Below, in pieces: positions 33,107 to 40,853 of a stretch of 45,642 nt of DNA. Positions within the stretch are counted from its first letter, which is position 1. Every line of letters begins with the position of its first letter. The stretch is taken from assembly GCA_002839645.1 (NCBI GenBank), contig PGYL01000016.1, positions 49,686 to 95,327 on the forward strand, written 5' to 3'. The notes beneath the pieces are model-generated. The model ran no database searches. It had not been told where the DNA came from and saw only the letters and a program-made list of their open reading frames with translations. The translations under genes and the position numbers were made by a program. The stretch is from Methanomicrobiales archaeon HGW-Methanomicrobiales-2 (GTDB lineage: Archaea > Halobacteriota > Methanomicrobia > Methanomicrobiales > Methanoculleaceae).

Positions 33107-33733
33107 ATGGTGGACCTGAAGAAGCAAGGGCCGACGATCGCCCTCATCTTTACCCTGCTCGTGATGCTCTCGTACAGTGTCGAATGGATACGGGTGACGG
33201 TCGGTTCGGCGATGAATGTAGTGCTGGGCCCCTTCATCGATAACTTTGGCGTGCCGTTTTTCGTCATGATTCTCATCCTCTCCGGCATGACAGGCCTGTA
33301 CTCATCCCTCGTCCAGAAATACACTATCGATTACGAGAAGATGCAGGAGACGCAGGCGAAGATGCGGGTGTTCCAGAAGGAGTTCCGGGAGGCCCAGCTC
33401 TCCGGGGATGAAAAGAGGGTCAAGAAACTCCAGGGGAAGCAGGAACGGATGATGCAGGACCAGCTCGATATCTCCCGGCAGCAATTTACGCCGATGGCGA
33501 TCATTCTCGTGCTATCCGTGCCGATTTTCTTCTGGCTCCTCCTGCGGCTCCCACCGGTCGGCGTGGCGACCGCCATTAGCCTGCAGAACGGTATCGTTTT
33601 GCCCTTCATCGGAACAGTCGTCCTCTCGGACTTCGCGTTCTGGATCGTCCCTGCGTGGATCATCTGGTACATGATCTGCTCGCTGACAGTCAGTCAGGTG
33701 ATCCGGAAGGCTCTCAACATCGGAGGGCTTTGA
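33107..33733 (+). CDS. EMC3/TMCO1-type membrane insertase (DUF106, YidC/Oxa1 superfamily)
   Basis: A 208-residue membrane protein. Hydrophobic helices at about 10-30, 43-63, 127-147 and 175-198, with a charged coiled coil (about 70-118, EKMQETQAKMRVFQKEFREA) between the second and third. This is the layout of archaeal DUF106/Ylp1 proteins, relatives of YidC, Get1, EMC3 and TMCO1 that insert membrane proteins next to SecY. Its place between adkA and cmk, just after secY, is conserved in euryarchaea and fits a role in membrane-protein insertion. No enzyme motif is seen. Confidence 0.88.
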   Translation: MVDLKKQGPTIALIFTLLVMLSYSVEWIRVTVGSAMNVVLGPFIDNFGVPFFVMILILSGMTGLYSSLVQKYTIDYEKMQETQAKMRVFQKEFREAQLSGDEKRVKKLQGKQERMMQDQLDISRQQFTPMAIILVLSVPIFFWLLLRLPPVGVATAISLQNGIVLPFIGTVVLSDFAFWIVPAWIIWYMICSLTVSQVIRKALNIGGL

Positions 33734-34278
33734 TGCGGATCACCATCAGCGGCCCGCCGGGGAGCGGCACCACATCGCTCGCCCGGTATCTGGCCGGGAA
33801 GTACGGGCTTGACTTCATCTCCGCAGGAGAGGTCTTCCGCCAGCTCGCCCGGGAGCACGGCATGGACCTCGCCGAGTTCGGAAGGTTCGCCGAGAGCGAT
33901 CCCGCGGTCGACCGGATGATAGACGCCCGGCAGAAAGAGATCGGTGAGGGCGCCGGCAACATTATCATCGAGGGCAGGCTCTCGGGCCGGATGGTCGGGA
34001 ACGCCGATCTCCGTATCTGGCTCTCTGCATCGATCTCCTGCCGGGCAAAGCGGATATCGGGCCGTGACGGGATGGACGAAGAAGCGGCCCGGGTCTACAC
34101 CGAGAACCGGCAGCGCTCGGAAGCCACCCGTTACCGGAACTACTACGGTATCGAGATCGACGACCTCTCGGCGTATGACGTCGTCCTCTCGTCAGAGACC
34201 TTCGGTGTGGATGCCCTCGCCGCGATTGTGGATGCCGCAATCGCGTGCCTGCAGAAGCAGCAGGCCGGCGCCCTCTAG
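33733..34278 (+). CDS. cmk: Cytidylate kinase (archaeal CMK)
   Basis: A 181-residue P-loop kinase, GPPGSGTT at 7-14, followed by KYGLDFISAGEVFRQLAREH, IIIEGRLSGRMV and the lid region RAKRISGRDGMDEEAARVYT. It phosphorylates CMP/dCMP. The ATG shares one base with the insertase stop. Usually truB/cbf5 or rpl14e follow in archaea; here the next gene is the convergent atpD, whose 3' end overlaps by 4 nt. Confidence 0.95.
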   Translation: MRITISGPPGSGTTSLARYLAGKYGLDFISAGEVFRQLAREHGMDLAEFGRFAESDPAVDRMIDARQKEIGEGAGNIIIEGRLSGRMVGNADLRIWLSASISCRAKRISGRDGMDEEAARVYTENRQRSEATRYRNYYGIEIDDLSAYDVVLSSETFGVDALAAIVDAAIACLQKQQAGAL

Positions 34279-34919
34279 GGGCTCCCTGCTCTTTTTGCCT
34301 TTATCTTTTTGATCCGTCGGAGCCGTGTCCGCTCCTGCCGCTCCATCTCATCGCGCTGATTCACGATGAACCGCAACGTCTCTGTAAGATCCGGGATTAC
34401 TTTGAACTCCAGCGCGTTCACCCGCCGTCGGGTCCGTTCGATATCGTCCAGCAGCCGTTTGATCCCTCCTTCGAGTTCGGCGCTTGTGATAATGGCCATA
34501 AGAAGGTCCTCGTAGGCGTCAGCGGCGTCATCAATGACCGACGAGGTCCCGAGGATGCCGTAACCCCGCTGGGCGAGAGTTTTTTTGACCATCACCGGTT
34601 CGAGATCCGGGAGTCGTACGCCAAAGACGTTCTTGTATTCGGTCGTATAGGTGGGGGAGGTCTCCACGGAGAGCGCCGCAAGGAGCACTCCCGTAGCCCC
34701 CTCCATCATGGCGGCGACCGCCATCATCTCCTGCGCCCCGGCGTACTTCTCATCGAGTTCCCTGCGCTCCCGGGCAGCCTGCTCGGTGAGTCTGATCAGT
34801 TCCAGCATCATGCCGTCGAGCTTCATCGCTAACAGCCGATGTATCCGCTCGGCGAGCGCCATCCGCCGCCTGGCGAGCAGGAGGCCGGATCGGGTGGGTT
34901 TGATGTCGTCAACCGGCAT
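34275..34919 (-). CDS. atpD: A-type ATP synthase subunit D
   Basis: A 214-residue subunit D, the central-stalk coiled coil that turns inside the A3B3 head. The N-terminal DDIKPTRSGLLLARRRMALA and the C-terminal RVNALEFKVIPDLTETLRFI are diagnostic. The ATG at 34919 is 10 nt after the atpC stop with GGAGAGG as ribosome-binding site. Only D and C are present here, whereas archaeal operons normally run H-I-K-E-C-F-A-B-D, so these two are separated from the rest of the complex. Confidence 0.95.
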   Translation of the reverse strand: MPVDDIKPTRSGLLLARRRMALAERIHRLLAMKLDGMMLELIRLTEQAARERRELDEKYAGAQEMMAVAAMMEGATGVLLAALSVETSPTYTTEYKNVFGVRLPDLEPVMVKKTLAQRGYGILGTSSVIDDAADAYEDLLMAIITSAELEGGIKRLLDDIERTRRRVNALEFKVIPDLTETLRFIVNQRDEMERQERTRLRRIKKIKAKRAGSP

Positions 34920-34929
34920 GATACCTCTC

Positions 34930-36054
34930 CTACAGGACGATATACTGCCATATTCGCTCGGGCGGCAGATCGAATGCCTTCCCTCGCGCGATCGCCCGCA
35001 GGTTGAAGACCTCGTACTTCTTCCGTTCCAGGTATGCAAGCACCGGCAGGACCGAGAACGGATGACGCCGGGAGAGGGACTCTAAGTGGTGAAGCCTGAT
35101 GCGGGTGACCGCTATCTCGACCTCGTGAATGGGTCGCCGGTGCTGGTGCCACCGCTGCCAGACCAGTTCCGCGGCGTCAACGCTGGAGAAGCCCGGGTCC
35201 TGCCGGAGTTCCCGCATCGCCTGGGCCAGGACCGGGACGATATCGGTCTGGAGGAAGGCGTTGACGAACTCTCCCTCCGTCTCGATACCGTAGAGCCGCT
35301 GGAAGAAGGCGATGGGGATACGACCGCCCGGGATCATGGTCTGGTCAATGACCGTGAGATCGCATGCCTCTTCTGCGCAGTGGAGCCGGATGAGGTTCCT
35401 CATGTTGGTGATATCGATCTCGAACCGGAGGTAGGCGATCAGTTCCTGGCACCCGCTGCATCCGAATGTGCCGGGATTGAGCAGTCCGGCGTAATACTGC
35501 CGGTAGAGTTCGTTCTCGATCCGGGCAAAGATGCCCTGCTCTCCGCAGGTCCGGTAGTATTCTGCAAGGACAGGGTAGAGCCGCCAGCCCTGGAGGGCCT
35601 CGACGACCTCGTTGCAGGTGGTGAAGCCGAGGAGGCGGTCGAGGAGCGCGCTGTCGACCTCCCCTGCTGGAATAAGGAGGTCGCGGATCTGCTGTCGGGG
35701 TATGTCGTGAACCGTGCCCCGCAGGATAGCCATGATGTTTGCGATGTCCCACCGGTTGAGATATTCCCCGGTCAGGGTCTGCAGATCCCCGGGAGCAATC
35801 GCGATGGCGTGCTGGAACGACTGCGCCAGGTTGCGGTTTACCGCCTCTTCGATGAGCTGGGCGCCGGCGAAGTCGTGCGCGAGGTCCATGAGTTCCTGCC
35901 CGTACTCCCGCTGGCCGAGGTGGGCGACGACCTCGGGTATGCTCATCCGCATGATGCGCAGGTACTCATCACGGGGGAGGAGTGTAGTTCTCCGGACCCG
36001 GAACCGGGTGCAGGCATAGATGCACGAGGGAGAGATCAACCCCTTCGGGGGCAT
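34930..36054 (-). CDS. atpC: A-type ATP synthase subunit C
   Basis: A 374-residue subunit C (V-ATPase d/AC39 family), which couples the central stalk to the membrane ring. The start CIYACTRFRVRRTTLLPRDE and the three-fold repeated helical bundle are typical. It has eight cysteines, including GCSGC near residue 200 and CAEEAC shortly after, which is more than usual for this family. The TATA box is about 30 nt before the start, so the transcript should be nearly leaderless and the atpC-atpD pair forms its own operon. Confidence 0.92.
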   Translation of the reverse strand: MPPKGLISPSCIYACTRFRVRRTTLLPRDEYLRIMRMSIPEVVAHLGQREYGQELMDLAHDFAGAQLIEEAVNRNLAQSFQHAIAIAPGDLQTLTGEYLNRWDIANIMAILRGTVHDIPRQQIRDLLIPAGEVDSALLDRLLGFTTCNEVVEALQGWRLYPVLAEYYRTCGEQGIFARIENELYRQYYAGLLNPGTFGCSGCQELIAYLRFEIDITNMRNLIRLHCAEEACDLTVIDQTMIPGGRIPIAFFQRLYGIETEGEFVNAFLQTDIVPVLAQAMRELRQDPGFSSVDAAELVWQRWHQHRRPIHEVEIAVTRIRLHHLESLSRRHPFSVLPVLAYLERKKYEVFNLRAIARGKAFDLPPERIWQYIVL

Positions 36055-36075
36055 AAAACCCTATTATCGTCCCCT

Positions 36076-36087
36076 CTATAAATGCAC
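36076..36087 (-). promoter_or_regulatory. TATA box for atpC-atpD
   Basis: The minus strand reads GCATTTATAGAG about 25-33 nt before the atpC ATG at 36054. Confidence 0.6.
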
Positions 36088-36315
36088 ACTCGGTTGATCG
36101 GGATAGGGGGACGGGCCGGGAGACTCGATCCGGATTGTCCATGCCAGAGAGCGTTGCTCAAAAGAAGCGGGTCAGGGCTGTGACGGTCTCCCCGGGGGCG
36201 AAGTGGCGCCATCGTCTCTCCGGGAGCCGCGCCGCCGGTGACCCGCAGTGCTCTCTGTATTCGTGGGGGCTGCCTCCCGCTCTCCGGAGAACAGGACGGA
36301 GGGCTTACCGGATGC

Positions 36316-36777
36316 TTATGTTATCGGCATGACAATCATCGTCAACAGTTCGCTCTCCGGATACTCGGGCCCGTTGTAGTAGCATTCGTAAACGGTGCCG
36401 ATAGGCTTAAGCCCGTTTTCCTCTATCCAGTTTGCCATCTCGCTGTATGTCGATACCATTTCTCTGTATGCACCGCGATACATGCAGAAGACAACGTTGC
36501 CTTCTGGAATAGAGTCCGATTGAATCTCTCCCTTCTCCGGCAATGCCTTCGATCCGGGAAACCCTATCTCTACATCAAGGTTCTGCATATCCATGTTGCG
36601 ATAAGCCACGTATGGAATGTCTGCGGGAGATTCCCCCAGTTCCTTCAGATAAACAGCCATCTTGCCGTAACTCTCGCCGATCAGCACGGGTAAATCTTCG
36701 ACTTTTGTTCTGGTGCGGATCGATAGGGTGGGCTGGTCTCGTTTTCGTAAAATCTCAATGTTCGATACTCTTGGCAT
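36316..36777 (-). CDS. GyrI-like (AraC effector-binding type) small-molecule-binding protein
   Basis: A 153-residue stand-alone GyrI-like domain. It starts with VSNIEILRKRDQPTLSIRTR, contains GMPY-like PADIPYVAYRN, the conserved central Glu-rich segment (LDVEIGFPGSKALPEKGEI), and MVSTYSEMANWIEENGLKPI followed by YECYYNGPEYPESELLTMI, the C-terminal pattern of the family. Such domains bind hydrophobic or cationic small molecules, in some cases hydrolysing them; without a DNA-binding part it is not itself a transcription factor. A GGAGG ribosome-binding site lies 5 nt before the ATG. It is preceded by a possible 70-residue gene whose stop is 1 nt from its start. Confidence 0.85.
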   Translation of the reverse strand: MPRVSNIEILRKRDQPTLSIRTRTKVEDLPVLIGESYGKMAVYLKELGESPADIPYVAYRNMDMQNLDVEIGFPGSKALPEKGEIQSDSIPEGNVVFCMYRGAYREMVSTYSEMANWIEENGLKPIGTVYECYYNGPEYPESELLTMIVMPIT

Positions 36778-36778
36778 C

Positions 36779-36991
36779 TTACTCCTCCCATCCGGTATGT
36801 GGTATCATGTTACTCCCTGCCGGCGCCTCTCTTTCCCTGGAAGCGGTCCGGACTCCGTCCTTCAGTCTGGTGATCTCTTTTTCCACTTCAAATATCTTTT
36901 GCCGGTGGGCCTGTCTCCCGCCCGACAGGGCAAGGTTCATATCCGGTACCGACAATCCGGCCTCGATCACCATGCCGTACTCGGTTGTCAT
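36779..36991 (-). CDS. Possible small coiled-coil protein upstream of the GyrI-like gene
   Basis: A 70-residue frame with a heptad-like helix (RQKIFEVEKEITRLKDG) and no recognised family. In favour: its TAA is 1 nt before the GyrI-like ATG, its end carries the ribosome-binding site of that gene, and it fills the gap on the same strand. Against: its first 20 nt overlap the divergent deacetylase gene and no promoter or good ribosome-binding site is visible before it. Confidence 0.38.
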   Translation of the reverse strand: MTTEYGMVIEAGLSVPDMNLALSGGRQAHRQKIFEVEKEITRLKDGVRTASREREAPAGSNMIPHTGWEE

Positions 36992-37964
36992 GGGAGATGT
37001 ATTCCGGGCTCATGACGATCCCGGCCACCCCGAGTCGCAGGCACGCCTCGAGGCCGTCCTCGCCGGGTTGCCGGCCGATGCCCGTTGCATCGCCCCCGAG
37101 CAGGCGACGCCCACGGATCTGGCACGGGTGCACACGAACCAGCACATCGCGGCTATCCGCTCGTTCTGCAGGGAGTGTCCCCCCGGTCGGGCCTGCTACC
37201 TCGACCCTGATACCTACGTCACCCGCGAGTCGTTCGATGTGGCCCTGTACGCGGCGGGGGCAGCCTCTGTAGCGGTGGAACGGGCGCTCAACGGCGAACA
37301 CTCGTTTGCCCTGGTCCGCCCGCCGGGACATCATGCCACGCCGGACCGGGCCATGGGGTTCTGCCTCTTCAACAATGCTGCCGTCGCGGCAGCCCGGGCG
37401 CTCCGCGGGGTCGACCGGGTGGCGATCGTGGACTGGGACCTGCACCACGGAAACGGGACGCAGACGATCTTCTACGCCTCGGACCGGGTGCTTTACTGCT
37501 CGGTCCACCAGGCAGGCCTCTTCCCCGGGACCGGGTGGCCGGATGAGCAGGGTGTCGGCCAGGGCTTCGGGTACACCATCAACGCTCCGCTGGCGGCAGG
37601 CTCGACCGGCGCCGACTACGCTCTGGTCTTTTTGGAGGTCTTCATCCCGGCAATCCGACGCTTCAAGCCGGACCTCGTGGTGGTCTCAGCAGGCCAGGAT
37701 GCGCTCTTCGACGACCCGCTTGGCTCTATTCTCCTCCGGCCGGACGACTTTGGGGCCCTGACGGGGATGCTCGCGGCCGCGAGTCCCGTGGCTCTTGCTC
37801 TCGTCCTGGAAGGGGGCTATGGGCCATCGCATGCGAAAGCCGTTCGGGCGATTGTTGCCGCCCTCGACGGAGCGGATTATGTGCCCGGGGGCGGTGAGGC
37901 GATGGCGAGCACCCGGCTACTCGTAGAGGCGTATGCCGGAGGCGGGCATGCTGTCCTTATGTGA
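36972..37964 (+). CDS. Histone-deacetylase-like amidohydrolase (acetoin-utilisation/APAH family)
   Basis: A 330-residue zinc hydrolase with all HDAC-fold motifs: RPPGHHAT (H120, H121 catalytic), GFCLFNNAAVAA, VAIVDWDLHHGNGT (D156 and H158 as zinc ligands), the SVHQAGLFPGTG loop, and VVSAGQDALFDDPLG with the third zinc Asp. It removes acetyl groups from protein lysines, polyamines or small amides; the substrate is not predictable here. Start ATG at 36972 (MPYSVVMGD) with ATG 36990 as alternative; a much longer upstream frame is a shadow. Divergent from the GyrI-like gene. Confidence 0.9.
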   Translation: MPYSVVMGDVFRAHDDPGHPESQARLEAVLAGLPADARCIAPEQATPTDLARVHTNQHIAAIRSFCRECPPGRACYLDPDTYVTRESFDVALYAAGAASVAVERALNGEHSFALVRPPGHHATPDRAMGFCLFNNAAVAAARALRGVDRVAIVDWDLHHGNGTQTIFYASDRVLYCSVHQAGLFPGTGWPDEQGVGQGFGYTINAPLAAGSTGADYALVFLEVFIPAIRRFKPDLVVVSAGQDALFDDPLGSILLRPDDFGALTGMLAAASPVALALVLEGGYGPSHAKAVRAIVAALDGADYVPGGGEAMASTRLLVEAYAGGGHAVLM

Positions 37965-38004
37965 CGGGAGCAGATTCATCACCTCCGGGGTCGATCGGGT
38001 GACG

Positions 38005-38600
38005 ATGAAGCGTATGGCTGATAGAACCCTGATTCCGGGTATCCTTCTCCTCATCGCCCTCGTCATCGCTCCGGCTGCCTCTGCCGTCACGGTGTATCCG
38101 GGAAGCGAGGTCACGATCGCGGGGACGAGCACAGGGAGCGATACCGTCTACCTCTTCGTGACCGGCCCGAACCTCCCCGCCACCGGCGGACGGCTTGAAG
38201 ACCCGCATACGCCTGTGCGGTCCGGGGACCCGGCCAGTTTCACGACGGTGACGGTCGGTGCCGATGACGGCTGGACCTACCGCTGGAAGACGGATGACGC
38301 CGGGCTCGATCCCGGAACCTACACCGTTTACGCCGTGGAAGCGCCCGTCGACCGATCGAACCTCTCCGGCCACGGTTACACAACCATTCCCGTCACCATC
38401 GGGACACCCCCGGGAACCCCCCGGGCCCCGGGGGGCCCCCCCCCGCCACTCCGCCTGCCACGATGCCCACGGAGCCGTGGACCCCGACGATCCCGGCAGC
38501 CACAGCCTCCCCCACGCCGACGGCAGCGGCACCTGCGGCGGCTGTCCTCACGACGGCCGGGACGGTGCTTGGTGCGGCGCTCCTGCTCTCGCGCCGGTGA
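38005..38600 (+). pseudogene. S-layer-related secreted protein, frame broken at a C9 run
   Basis: The first frame gives a signal peptide (LIPGILLLIALVIAPAASA) and the beta domain found in Methanomicrobiales S-layer-type proteins (VYPGSEVTIAGTSTGSDTVY, VTGPNLPATGG, GWTYRWKTDDAGLDPGTYTV), ending in a Pro/Gly stretch. At the tract G6-C9 (38430-38444) that frame turns into Arg/Pro-rich nonsense. One extra C restores PATPPATMPTEPWTPTIPAA and a hydrophobic C-terminal anchor (AAAVLTTAGTVLGAALLLS) ending RR-stop at 38598-38600. So the gene is intact but for one base: a mutation, a phase-variable run or an assembly error. The intact product would be an anchored surface protein of about 198 residues. 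Confidence 0.75.
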
Positions 38601-38631
38601 CATGCCCAGGCCGCGGTCCCGGACCCACGGA

Positions 38632-38642
38632 AAATATATATG
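38632..38642 (+). promoter_or_regulatory. TATA box upstream of the ECF transporter operon
   Basis: AAATATATATG in a GC-rich setting, about 200 nt before ecfS, implying a leader of around 170 nt that includes the hairpins at 38708-38760. Confidence 0.5.
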
Positions 38643-38707
38643 CACGAATGTACTATTTTATACAATGATGTGCAGCATCCTGCCGGGGTCTTCTACCCCA
38701 CCTATCG

Positions 38708-38760
38708 CCTCCGAAAGCACCCCCGGAGGACTCTTCAGGCCTCGAAGACCGGAGGTCTTC
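38708..38760 (+). promoter_or_regulatory. Two adjacent hairpins in the leader of the ECF operon
   Basis: CCTCCG (38708-38713) pairs with CGGAGG near 38724-38729, and GAAGACC (38744-38750) with GGTCTTC (38754-38760) over a GGA loop. They lie between the TATA box at 38632 and the ecfS start and could be a ligand-sensing leader or an attenuator. I recognise no known riboswitch consensus. Confidence 0.4.
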
Positions 38761-38838
38761 TCACGCTGGCGTCCATACTGATCTCTTCTATACCCAGACC
38801 CGATCGCCCGTCGAACCCTATATTACGAAACTGATACC

Positions 38839-39405
38839 ATGAAATCGAGAGATATTGCAATCGTCGGCATACTCCTTGCCATAGGGGCCATCATCAGGTA
38901 CATGTCCCTCCTGATCCCCGGCCCCATCGTATCGAACCTTGTGATCGCCTTCTATAGCCTTGCCATCATCCTCATCGCGCCCACGTTCCGGGAGGCGCTC
39001 GGGATCGGCGTTGTGGCAGGTGCCGTCTGTGCCCTTCTCAGTCACTCGCTCTTCCCGCCCGCAAACCTGCTCAGCGAACCTATCGGAGCGGTCGTCTGTC
39101 TCGCGACCTACCTGGTGCTGAGAGACCGGTTCATTCTCGCCCCGGCAGTGGCGACGCTCGTTGCCACCTTCGCGAGCGGGTTCTCCTTCATCATCATCGC
39201 GCTCCTCGCGGTGGCCCCGACGGTCCTTGACAAGTTCGGGACCATGGAAGCGTTCCTCGTAGTCACCGTGCCGATCGTCCTCATCACGGCGGCGGTCAAC
39301 GCCGTCGTTAGCCAGGTGCTCGAGGTGCCGGCATCGCGGGCACTGATGCGGGGGGCCCGGCAGGCGGCCCCGGCACGGGACGCGAGGCCGGCAGATGACT
39401 TCTGA
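38839..39405 (+). CDS. ECF transporter substrate-binding (S) component
   Basis: A 188-residue membrane protein with five to six hydrophobic helices (first at about 6-25, last at about 142-165) and the small-residue-rich helix of S components (GIGVVAGAVCALLSHSLFPP). It is followed with an 11-nt overlap by a fused double ATPase and then by the T component, so this operon encodes a complete dedicated ECF importer. The ligand is not predictable: there is no neighbouring vitamin or metal gene. It resembles the 'tryptophan/unknown ligand' group more than CbiM or BioY, which is only an impression. Confidence 0.82.
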   Translation: MKSRDIAIVGILLAIGAIIRYMSLLIPGPIVSNLVIAFYSLAIILIAPTFREALGIGVVAGAVCALLSHSLFPPANLLSEPIGAVVCLATYLVLRDRFILAPAVATLVATFASGFSFIIIALLAVAPTVLDKFGTMEAFLVVTVPIVLITAAVNAVVSQVLEVPASRALMRGARQAAPARDARPADDF

Positions 39406-40843
39406 GGCCGGCCAGACCGCCCTCTCCCTTGAGAACGTCTCCTACACCTACTCCGGATCCGGGACGCCGGCACTCAACGGGATCAGCCTCGATCTCGGGA
39501 GAGGGGAGATCGTCTTCGTCACCGGCCCTACCGGGGCCGGGAAGACGACCCTCTGCCTTGCGGCGTCCGGCATTCTCCACCACGAGTACGGCGGCACACT
39601 CGAGGGTGCGATCACCATCCTCGGGAAGAGCGTCCGGGACTACCGGAGCATGGCCGAGATCGGGAGAACCGTCGGGGTGGTCTTCGACGACGCCGACGCC
39701 CAGCTCATCTTCACGACCGTCGAGGAGGAGGTGGCCTCCGGGCTTGAGAACCTCGGGATCCCCCGTGAGGAGATGCGGCAGAGGCTCTGCCAGGTGATGG
39801 AGGCGACCGGGATCACCGACCTCGCGGACCGGGCCCCACACACGCTCTCCGGGGGACAGAAACAGCGGGTCGCGATCGCCGCGACCCTCGCCCTCGGGAC
39901 AGCGGTCCTGGTCCTCGACGAACCGACCGCCGAACTGGATGAAGAGGCGACCGGTGCGATATCCGCCCTCCTCCGGCGGCTCTCGGGCGAGGGCACGGCC
40001 GTGCTCATCGTCGAGCAGAAACTTGGCGAACTCGCCGCCATCGCGGACCGGATGGTCCTCGTTGAAGACGGAGCGATCGTTGCACAAGGGTCTCCTGCGC
40101 AGATGCTGCAGGAAGACCGCCTGCAGCACCTTGCCTTCGACGACGCCCGGCCCACTGCACCGGCGGAAACTCCCCTGGCAGGGGCGCCCTCTATCATATC
40201 CGTCCACGGGCTCGTCCACCGTTACGACGGGGTTACGGCCATCGGTGGTCTCGACCTCGAGATTGCTCCCGGTGAGATCGTGGCCGTGGTCGGGGAGAAC
40301 GGGTCCGGAAAGACGACACTCGTCAAGCACTTCAACGGGCTGCTCCGCCCCACCGAAGGCAGCGTCACGGTCGACGGTCTCGATGCCGCGACCGTCCCGA
40401 TAGCAGATCTCGCACGCCATGTGGGTCTCGTCTTCCAGAACCCGGATACCATGCTCTTTGCGGAGACCGTCGAGGACGAAGTGGCCTTTGGTCTTGGGAA
40501 CATCGGCGCCGGCGACCCGGGGCAGTCGGTAGACGCGGCCCTCCGCGAGGTCGGCCTCCTCCACCGGAAGGCGACCTACCCGCGTTCACTCTCGCGGGGC
40601 GAGCGGCAACGCCTGGCGATCGCCTGCGTCATCGCCATGAAGCCGAACGTGATCGTGCTCGACGAGCCTACGACCGGGCTCGATGCCCGGGAGTCAGGAA
40701 GGGTCATGGAGATCCTCGGGCACCTGCGGCAGGATGGCCACACGGTCGTCATGGTGACGCACGACATGCGTCTTGGCGTGGAGTATGCGGACCGCATCGT
40801 CAGGATGGAGCAGGGAAGGATCGTCCGCGACGAGAGAACCTAG
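39395..40843 (+). CDS. ecfA: ECF transporter energy-coupling ATPase, two ABC domains fused (EcfA1-EcfA2)
   Basis: A 482-residue protein with two ABC ATPase domains in one chain. Domain 1: Walker A GPTGAGKT (44-51), signature LSGGQKQR, Walker B VLVLDEPTAELD. Domain 2 (from about 270): Walker A GENGSGKT (about 302-309), signature LSRGERQR (about 399), Walker B VIVLDEPTTGLD. Both sites look catalytically complete, with LSGG changed to LSRG in the second. The domains power uptake with EcfT and the S component. It overlaps the S gene by 11 nt. Confidence 0.93.
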   Translation: MTSEAGQTALSLENVSYTYSGSGTPALNGISLDLGRGEIVFVTGPTGAGKTTLCLAASGILHHEYGGTLEGAITILGKSVRDYRSMAEIGRTVGVVFDDADAQLIFTTVEEEVASGLENLGIPREEMRQRLCQVMEATGITDLADRAPHTLSGGQKQRVAIAATLALGTAVLVLDEPTAELDEEATGAISALLRRLSGEGTAVLIVEQKLGELAAIADRMVLVEDGAIVAQGSPAQMLQEDRLQHLAFDDARPTAPAETPLAGAPSIISVHGLVHRYDGVTAIGGLDLEIAPGEIVAVVGENGSGKTTLVKHFNGLLRPTEGSVTVDGLDAATVPIADLARHVGLVFQNPDTMLFAETVEDEVAFGLGNIGAGDPGQSVDAALREVGLLHRKATYPRSLSRGERQRLAIACVIAMKPNVIVLDEPTTGLDARESGRVMEILGHLRQDGHTVVMVTHDMRLGVEYADRIVRMEQGRIVRDERT

Positions 40844-40853
40844 GAGAAGAACC

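Noticed and set aside
36543-36971. N-terminal extension of the deacetylase-like protein by 143 residues
   Set aside because: The extension is opposite the GyrI-like gene, has no conserved sequence, and homologues start near MPYSVVMGD.
39308-40564. Long minus-strand frame (418 codons) opposite the ECF ATPase
   Set aside because: The plus strand encodes an unmistakable double ABC ATPase; the antisense frame is a high-GC shadow.
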